NCBI GenBank assembly: GCA_002414505.1 | Contig: DHZF01000126.1 | Location: 29,122 to 47,846 of the forward strand | Length of the DNA stretch: 18,725 nt | Direction: 5' to 3' | Source: Hyphomonas sp. UBA5111 | GTDB lineage: Bacteria > Pseudomonadota > Alphaproteobacteria > Caulobacterales > Hyphomonadaceae | Shown: one piece after another, positions 14,017 through 18,725 of the stretch | Layout of the letters: the number at the start of each line of letters is the position of its first letter | Position numbering within the stretch: position 1 is the first letter of the stretch | Translations under genes and position numbers: made by a program | The notes under the pieces: model-generated | Databases searched by the model: none | What the model was told of the DNA's origin: nothing | Seen by the model: only the letters and a program-made list of their open reading frames with translations

Positions 14017-15534
14017 ATGACCGACACGACAGCCGGCCAAACGGCCACGGGTGGACATATTACGGGTTTCGGGTCGAAGGGGTATCGCACCTATGTGCTG
14101 ATCGCCCTGATGCTGGTCTACACGCTGAACTTCATCGACCGCACACTCATCTCGGTCGTTGCCCAACCGATCATCAACACATTCCAGCTGAATGACACGC
14201 AATGGGGCCTGTTGTCCGGCCCGCCTTTCGCCCTGTTCTATGCCGCGATGGGCATTCCGATCGCGATGTGGGCCGATCGCGCCAACCGCGTGATGATCAT
14301 TGCGCTCTGCATCATCATCTGGTCGGTCATGACCGCCCTGTGCGGGGTCGCAGCGGGCTTCATCTGGCTGCTCATATTCCGCGTTGGCGTTGCCGTCGGC
14401 GAGGCAGGCTGCACGCCGCCCGCCAACTCGCTGATCACCGATTACTACCCGCCCAAGAGCCGGGCCGGCGCGCTCGGCATCTATTCCATGGGCGTGACGC
14501 TGGGCGGAGTCCTGGCCCAGCTGTTCGGCGGCACCATTGCGGGCATCAAGGGTGCGGATTTCGGCAACTGGATCGGCTCCATTGGACTCGGCGGCCTGTT
14601 CGGCAATCTCGACTGGTCGACCGTGGAGGGCTGGCGCATCGCCTTTGTCGCGGTTGGCGCGCCGGGTGTGCTGATCGCCATCATCCTGATGTTCACCATC
14701 AAGGAACCGCCACGTGGCTATTCCGACCCGCCATCGGCAAAAGGCAATGGCAAAGCTCCCTTCTTCGATGCCTTCCGCGAATTCGCGACCAAGCCCACTT
14801 TCTGGTGGCTGTCGCTCGGCGCGGCCCTCGTCGCCTTTGTCGGCTATGGTCTGATCAGCTTCCAGGCCCCTTTCCTGCAGCGCGTGCATGGCATTGATGT
14901 GCGCGACGCAGCCGTGCTCTATGGCGCGCCGCTGGCCGCTGTCGCGGCCTTCGGCACGTTCCTCGGCGGCTTCATTTCCGAGAAACTCGAAGGCCGTTTC
15001 AGCACGATCTCCGCTTGGCTGCCCGGCGTCGGCCTGCTGGTCGCGATACCAGCCTATGTGGGCGCCTTCTTCGCCCCGACCATCGAGATTGCTTTCGGCC
15101 TCTGGATCATCGCTGGCACGATGCATTACGCTTACCTGTCCAGCCAGTACATGGTTGGCACCGCTATCGTCAGTCCGCAATCGCGCGCCACGACGATCGC
15201 CGTCCTGCTGCTGATCGTCAGCCTGATCGGCAATGGCATCGGGCCACTCTTTGTCGGCGCGATGAGCGACTTCTTCATGAGCGAGGAAATCGGCAAGGCT
15301 GGGCTCTCGGCCTTTGCAGACAGCTTCAATCCGCGCCTCTGCGGCACGGACCCGGCGGCGCTCGGCGCGGAAGGCCCCGAGCTTTGCCGTGCCTATGCCA
15401 ATGGCCTGCGCCATTCCATGGCTGCCACGGTCCTGGTCTTCCTCGGCGCAGCGATCTGCTACTTCATGGCGGCCCGCTCCTTCATGAAGGACAAGTACAA
15501 TCCTGAGGCGCCAACCGCCGGCATGGGCGCCTGA
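14017..15534 (+). CDS. MFS transporter, spinster-like (paralogue 1)
   Basis: 505 residues with about 12 membrane helices. NFIDR in helix 1 (38-42), a charged ADRANR loop after helix 2 (motif A-like), and GEAGCTPPANSLITDYYPPKSRA (128 on) mark the spinster-type branch of the major facilitator superfamily. A loop insertion of roughly 25 residues (about 175-205) precedes WRIAF, and a periplasmic loop before the last helix carries Cys442 and Cys457. The substrate is unknown; lipid, sterol, aromatic-acid or organic-anion transport have all been proposed for relatives. GGGAGG lies about 10 nt before the ATG. It is followed after 25 nt by a paralogue, so the pair was probably made by duplication and is co-transcribed. 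Confidence 0.9.
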   Translation: MTDTTAGQTATGGHITGFGSKGYRTYVLIALMLVYTLNFIDRTLISVVAQPIINTFQLNDTQWGLLSGPPFALFYAAMGIPIAMWADRANRVMIIALCIIIWSVMTALCGVAAGFIWLLIFRVGVAVGEAGCTPPANSLITDYYPPKSRAGALGIYSMGVTLGGVLAQLFGGTIAGIKGADFGNWIGSIGLGGLFGNLDWSTVEGWRIAFVAVGAPGVLIAIILMFTIKEPPRGYSDPPSAKGNGKAPFFDAFREFATKPTFWWLSLGAALVAFVGYGLISFQAPFLQRVHGIDVRDAAVLYGAPLAAVAAFGTFLGGFISEKLEGRFSTISAWLPGVGLLVAIPAYVGAFFAPTIEIAFGLWIIAGTMHYAYLSSQYMVGTAIVSPQSRATTIAVLLLIVSLIGNGIGPLFVGAMSDFFMSEEIGKAGLSAFADSFNPRLCGTDPAALGAEGPELCRAYANGLRHSMAATVLVFLGAAICYFMAARSFMKDKYNPEAPTAGMGA

Positions 15535-15559
15535 AACACAGCGACGGAAAGACACAGAC

Positions 15560-17056
15560 ATGACTGATACGACCGCCGCCCCCTCTGCAACATTGGAAGA
15601 AAAGCCCGGCTTTGAAACCGGTTACCGCACCAAGGGATATCGGGCCTATGTCCTGTCCTCGCTCCTGATCGTCTACATCTTCAATTTCATCGACCGGTCG
15701 ATCTTCGGCATCCTGACCGATCCGATCCGGAACAGTCTGGGCCTCGAAGACTGGCAAATGGGCCTGCTGGGCGGACTCGCCTTTGCCACTTTCTATACAA
15801 CGCTCGGTATTCCGATTGCCCGTTTTTCGGAGAAGACGAGCCGCATGATGATTATCGTGGCGTCGCTGACCATGTGGAGCCTGATGACCGTCCTGTGCGG
15901 CTTTGCCGTCAGTTTCGCGACCATGTTCGCCTTCCGTCTTCTGGTCGGTGTGGGCGAGGCCGGGTGCACGCCGCCCGCCCAGTCGGTTATCGCGGACTAC
16001 TTCAAGCCCGGTAGCCGGGCCACCGCCGCTTCCATCTACGCGCTGGGTGTTCCGCTCGGCGGCATGTGCGCCGGCCTCGCTGCCGGCCCCATCAATGATT
16101 ACGTTACCGGCGAGAATGTTCATGCCCTGCTCGAAGGCTGGGGCTGGAACTGGGCCACCGGCCTCGTCGACTGGAAAAGCCTTGAGGGCTGGCGGATCGC
16201 CTTCATTGCCGTCGGCTTGCCAGGCCTGGTTTTCGCGCTGATCATCGGCCTGACGGTCAAGGAGCCCCCGCGCGGCTACACCGATCCGCCGAACGCGTCC
16301 AAGCCGGAACGGGAAACCTTTGGCGCCGCCCTGAAGAAACTCAGCAAGAAACCGACCTATGTCCATGTCGTGACCGGCGCGGCCCTGGCCTCCTTTGCCG
16401 GCTATGGTATTGCCGCATTCTCCACTTCCTTCTTGCTGCGTACGCACCAGCTCACACTTACCCAGGCAGCCCTGATTTTCTCCCTGGTGCTTGGCCTTAT
16501 GGCGGCCATCGGCGTCTTCCTGTCGGGCTTCCTCGCCGACCGCCTTTCAAAGCGCTATCCGACAGCCCTGTCCTGGATGCCAGCGCTCGGCATGGGCCTG
16601 TCCGTGCCGCTTTACTGGCTCGGCTATCTCAGCCCCAGCGTGGCCCTGATGCTGCCGCCCCTGATGGCCGCGGCCATGCTGCACTATTTCTATCTCGGTC
16701 CAATGTATGCCGTCTCTGCCGGTGTCGTGGACGCCCGCACCCGCGCCACCGCTGTGGCGATCACCCTCTTCGCCGTCAACTTGATCGGGCTCGGGCTCGG
16801 GCCCACGCTGATTGGCCTGCTGTCAACGGTGCTGAAGACCATGATGATTTCCGGGGCGGATCTCGGCCTGACGCTGGACCTGTGCAAGGAGGCCGTCGGT
16901 CTCACGGCGGATCAGGTCACCGCTTGCAACAGTGCCGATGCAAGGGGCCTGCAATGGTCGATCATCATCTTCGCGTCGATCTATGGCTGGGCAGCGATCC
17001 ACTATCTGCTGGCGGGCAAGACGCTGCAGCGTGACATGGTCGCCAAGACCGCCTAA
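15560..17056 (+). CDS. MFS transporter, spinster-like (paralogue 2)
   Basis: 498 residues with the same plan as its upstream neighbour. It starts with MTDTTAA (the neighbour starts MTDTTAG) and shares KGYRAYVL, NFIDR (42-46), GEAGCTPPAQSVIADYF, the loop ending LEGWRIAF, and KEPPRGYTDPP. Cys442 and Cys456 lie in the loop before the last helix, matching the cysteines of paralogue 1. About 12 helices are expected in the inner membrane. The two are clear paralogues but diverged through much of the second half, so they may carry different substrates or form a heteromer (inference). The start has only a weak GGAAAG. The stop is within a hairpin that ends one base before the thrB ATG. Confidence 0.9.
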   Translation: MTDTTAAPSATLEEKPGFETGYRTKGYRAYVLSSLLIVYIFNFIDRSIFGILTDPIRNSLGLEDWQMGLLGGLAFATFYTTLGIPIARFSEKTSRMMIIVASLTMWSLMTVLCGFAVSFATMFAFRLLVGVGEAGCTPPAQSVIADYFKPGSRATAASIYALGVPLGGMCAGLAAGPINDYVTGENVHALLEGWGWNWATGLVDWKSLEGWRIAFIAVGLPGLVFALIIGLTVKEPPRGYTDPPNASKPERETFGAALKKLSKKPTYVHVVTGAALASFAGYGIAAFSTSFLLRTHQLTLTQAALIFSLVLGLMAAIGVFLSGFLADRLSKRYPTALSWMPALGMGLSVPLYWLGYLSPSVALMLPPLMAAAMLHYFYLGPMYAVSAGVVDARTRATAVAITLFAVNLIGLGLGPTLIGLLSTVLKTMMISGADLGLTLDLCKEAVGLTADQVTACNSADARGLQWSIIIFASIYGWAAIHYLLAGKTLQRDMVAKTA

Positions 17057-17064
17057 TCGGTCTT
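17045..17064 (+). promoter_or_regulatory. Hairpin across MFS stop, directly before thrB start
   Basis: AAGACCG (17045-17051), a 6-nt loop carrying the MFS stop codon TAA, and CGGTCTT (17058-17064) make a perfect 7-bp stem. It ends one base before the thrB ATG, where a ribosome binding site would be expected; none is visible. The hairpin could restrict thrB initiation unless the MFS gene is being translated. Role inferred. Confidence 0.5.
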
Positions 17065-17065
17065 C

Positions 17066-18046
17066 ATGGCTGTTTACACTCAGGTTTCGGACGACGCGCT
17101 GGCGGCGTTCCTCGAGGAATACGATCTCGGCAAGGCCCTGTCTTTCAAGGGCATTGCCGAGGGCGTGGAGAATTCTAACTATTATCTCGAAACCACGACC
17201 GGCCGCTTCATTCTCACCCTGTTCGAGAAACGGGTGAATGCGGACGATTTGCCCTATTTCATCGGCCTGAAACAGCATCTCTCGGCAAAGGGCTTCCCCT
17301 GCCCGGAGCCGATTCTTGCAAAAGACTGCAAGGCGCTCCGCACGCTTGAAGGTCGTCCTGCCGTGATCGTGTCCTTCCTGGAGGGCCTTTCCCCGAAAAA
17401 GCCAAGTCCGGCCCAGTGCCGGGGCCTCGGCGAAGGTCTCGCGCGCATGCATGTCGCGCTCGCGGATTTCGACATGACCCGCCCCAACAGTCTCGGTCCG
17501 TCGGCATGGCCCCGCCTTTGGACAGGCCAGTCCGAGGAAGCCGAAAAGCTGCAGCCGGGCCTGCCGGGCCTGATCGACGAAGCCCTCACAGACATTGCCG
17601 AGGCCCGGCCGCAAAGCCTGACCCTTCCCCGCGGCACGATCCATGCGGATCTGTTCCCGGACAATGCCTTTTTCCTGGACGACGATTTTTCCGGCATCAT
17701 CGATTTCTATTTCGCCTGTACCGACGCGCTGGCCTATGACCTCGCCATCTGCCTCAATGCCTGGGCATTCGACGACAATCCGGGGCGCGGCGCAATCGAC
17801 TACAATTACTCCAAGGGCGCGAATTTGATCGCCGGGTATGAAAGTGTGCGTCCACTGGACCCCGCAGAACGTGACGCCCTGCCCCTGCTCGCACGCGGCG
17901 CGGCGCTGCGCTTCTTCCTGACGCGGATGGTGGACTGGACCTCGACCCCCGAAGGCGCCCTCGTAAAGCCCAAGAATCCCCTCGAATATGCCGGCCGCCT
18001 CGCCTTTCATCGCAAGGTGACACATGCGGAAGGCTATGGTGCGTGA
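17066..18046 (+). CDS. thrB: Homoserine kinase, type II (APH fold)
   Basis: 326 residues, the length of the choline/aminoglycoside-kinase-like ThrB found in Alphaproteobacteria. It phosphorylates L-homoserine with ATP in threonine biosynthesis. The start MAVYTQVSDDALAAFLEEYDLG and LSFKGIAEGVENSNYYLETT are diagnostic. The kinase catalytic loop is HADLFPDN (193-200) and the metal-binding Asp213 lies in GIIDFYF. The ATG is 9 nt after the second MFS stop, with no visible Shine-Dalgarno and a hairpin over that gap, so expression probably depends on translational coupling. The stop overlaps the GTG of a small membrane-protein gene (GTGA), and rnhA follows; thrB-rnhA is a common alphaproteobacterial order. 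Confidence 0.96.
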   Translation: MAVYTQVSDDALAAFLEEYDLGKALSFKGIAEGVENSNYYLETTTGRFILTLFEKRVNADDLPYFIGLKQHLSAKGFPCPEPILAKDCKALRTLEGRPAVIVSFLEGLSPKKPSPAQCRGLGEGLARMHVALADFDMTRPNSLGPSAWPRLWTGQSEEAEKLQPGLPGLIDEALTDIAEARPQSLTLPRGTIHADLFPDNAFFLDDDFSGIIDFYFACTDALAYDLAICLNAWAFDDNPGRGAIDYNYSKGANLIAGYESVRPLDPAERDALPLLARGAALRFFLTRMVDWTSTPEGALVKPKNPLEYAGRLAFHRKVTHAEGYGA

Positions 18047-18630
18047 CGGAGTTCGGACCAAATGGTGCGGTGGCTGGAACCGATTCTTCTGCCCTTCCAG
18101 CTGACTATCGCGCCCTCGGTCCTGACCGAAAGATCCGCCGTGTGAAACTCGGCCTGCTCTTGTCCTCCCTGGCGGCCTGTCTTGGCGTGACGCTAATCGG
18201 ACTTTTCCTGACCTTTGTCTTTGGCGTGCTCGAAGGGGTTGGCCTGTTGCCTACCATGTTCGATCGCCCAAATAGCGGCTTCGTGATGGGCATCCAGATG
18301 GCCGCGATGATGTCTCTGTTCAACTTCATCCTGTTCTTCGTCACCGTGCCGGCCGCGTGGCTGGCCATGGGCCTGTCCATCGGCAGGTTCCCGCATCAGG
18401 GTATTTCGGCCCGCGCGCCCTACCTGCGCTGGGCCAGCATCTGGGGCGCGCTGCTCGTCGGTGGCACGACAGGTGGATTCGGTATCACGGCGTCGCTGCT
18501 GACCGGCCTTGGCGCGGCCTTCACCGGCGCCTGTATCGGCGCGCTGGCGGGCCTGCTCTGCGGCCTGCTCTTCCTCGCGATCGTGAGGCCTGCGGAACAG
18601 CTGCACAAGGCAGACATCAACGTCTTCTGA
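18043..18630 (+). CDS. Four-helix membrane protein, unknown function
   Basis: 195 residues starting at GTG, whose TG is shared with the thrB stop (GTGA at 18043-18046). GGAAGG about 9 nt upstream supports this start. About four membrane helices are visible (roughly 35-64, 88-112, 130-152 and 158-182), after a polar 34-residue N-terminus. Helices 3 and 4 are very Gly-rich (GALLVGGTTGGFG, TGACIGALAGLLCGLLF). I do not recognise a family. It lies between thrB and rnhA, which are often adjacent in related bacteria. Whether it helps threonine metabolism is not indicated. Confidence 0.8.
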   Translation: MTEFGPNGAVAGTDSSALPADYRALGPDRKIRRVKLGLLLSSLAACLGVTLIGLFLTFVFGVLEGVGLLPTMFDRPNSGFVMGIQMAAMMSLFNFILFFVTVPAAWLAMGLSIGRFPHQGISARAPYLRWASIWGALLVGGTTGGFGITASLLTGLGAAFTGACIGALAGLLCGLLFLAIVRPAEQLHKADINVF

Positions 18631-18669
18631 TGCTTGACGGACCTGCCAAAGCCCCGCACCTGAAATCCC

Positions 18670-18725
18670 ATGACTGACAAGATCGAAATCTGGACAGATG
18701 GCGCCTGCAGCGGCAATCCCGGCCC
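18670..18725 (+). CDS. rnhA: Ribonuclease HI, 5' end only
   Basis: The last 56 bases encode MTDKIEIWTDGACSGNPGP, the N-terminus of RNase HI. The catalytic Asp of E. coli RNase HI (Asp10) is present at residue 10, and TDGACSGNPGP is the family signature. It cleaves the RNA strand of RNA-DNA hybrids. The gene continues beyond the window. Confidence 0.95.
   Translation, partial: MTDKIEIWTDGACSGNPG

Noticed and set aside
13948..15561. 537-codon open frame on the minus strand, opposite the first MFS gene
   Set aside because: Antisense shadow of a GC-rich gene. Its translation is rich in Arg/Gln/Asp/Ala without recognisable motifs, while the plus-strand frame is a clear MFS protein.
15482..16447. 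321-codon minus-strand frame opposite the second MFS gene
   Set aside because: Low-complexity polar translation, no membrane or family motifs, fully inside a well-supported gene.
16823..18061. 412-codon minus-strand frame opposite thrB
   Set aside because: Shadow of thrB and the end of the MFS gene; no start signal or domain character.
1..18725. Mobile element, prophage, CRISPR or toxin-antitoxin system
   Set aside because: No transposase, integrase, phage structural gene, repeat-spacer series or paired toxin/antitoxin was seen. The tRNA-Leu has no integrase or visible repeated 3' fragment nearby.

Overview
The window is a compact, GC-rich piece of chromosome from an alphaproteobacterium. 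Gene content (CPA2 antiporter, serine hydrolase, spinster-type MFS pair, type II ThrB next to rnhA) and protein style suggest a Hyphomonadaceae/Caulobacterales-like marine bacterium. That placement is inference from family resemblance, not a database match. About twenty genes are visible, mostly separated by gaps under 130 bp. No insertion sequence, prophage, CRISPR array or rRNA was seen.

Left part (1-7020). The 3' part of a Kef-type cation:proton antiporter gene runs into a convergent orphan mlaC-like gene. A long minus-strand series follows, read from right to left: a secreted serine hydrolase (7020-5671), a CinA-type molybdopterin-binding-domain protein, a small four-helix membrane protein overlapping it by ATGA, an atypical enoyl-CoA hydratase, an acetyl-CoA acyltransferase only 6 nt behind the hydratase, and tRNA-Leu(UAA). 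The hydratase-thiolase pair is a fatty-acyl/acyl-CoA degradation module. A 280-bp gap between mlaC and the tRNA holds no gene.

Middle (7021-12945). An OsmC-family peroxide/osmotic stress gene is followed by a 78-codon single-pass membrane protein, then type I methionine aminopeptidase. Next come a divergently arranged cupin lipoprotein and radC. A TetR regulator is divergent from an NmrA-like NAD(P)-binding protein and a DUF1772 membrane protein. The regulator/operon gap carries three tandem 15-bp operator-like palindromes, one lying over the regulator's own start codon. A PiuC/YbiX-type Fe(II)/2-oxoglutarate hydroxylase converges on DUF1772, and the two genes share a CTAG at their stops.

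Right part (12946-18725). A Fur-box-like palindrome sits between piuC and a divergent unknown helical lipoprotein, suggesting both belong to iron metabolism. After an unusual two-tier hairpin come two tandem spinster-like MFS transporters. These are followed by homoserine kinase (thrB), an unknown membrane protein overlapping it by GTGA, and the first 56 bases of rnhA. A perfect 7-bp hairpin spans the second MFS stop and ends one base before the thrB start.

Most of the window is ordinary chromosomal housekeeping and stress-response DNA. The best leads are the TetR operator cluster, the putative iron-regulated lipoprotein, the tandem MFS pair with a conserved late cysteine pair, and the thrB leader hairpin. 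No clearly novel multi-gene system was found.
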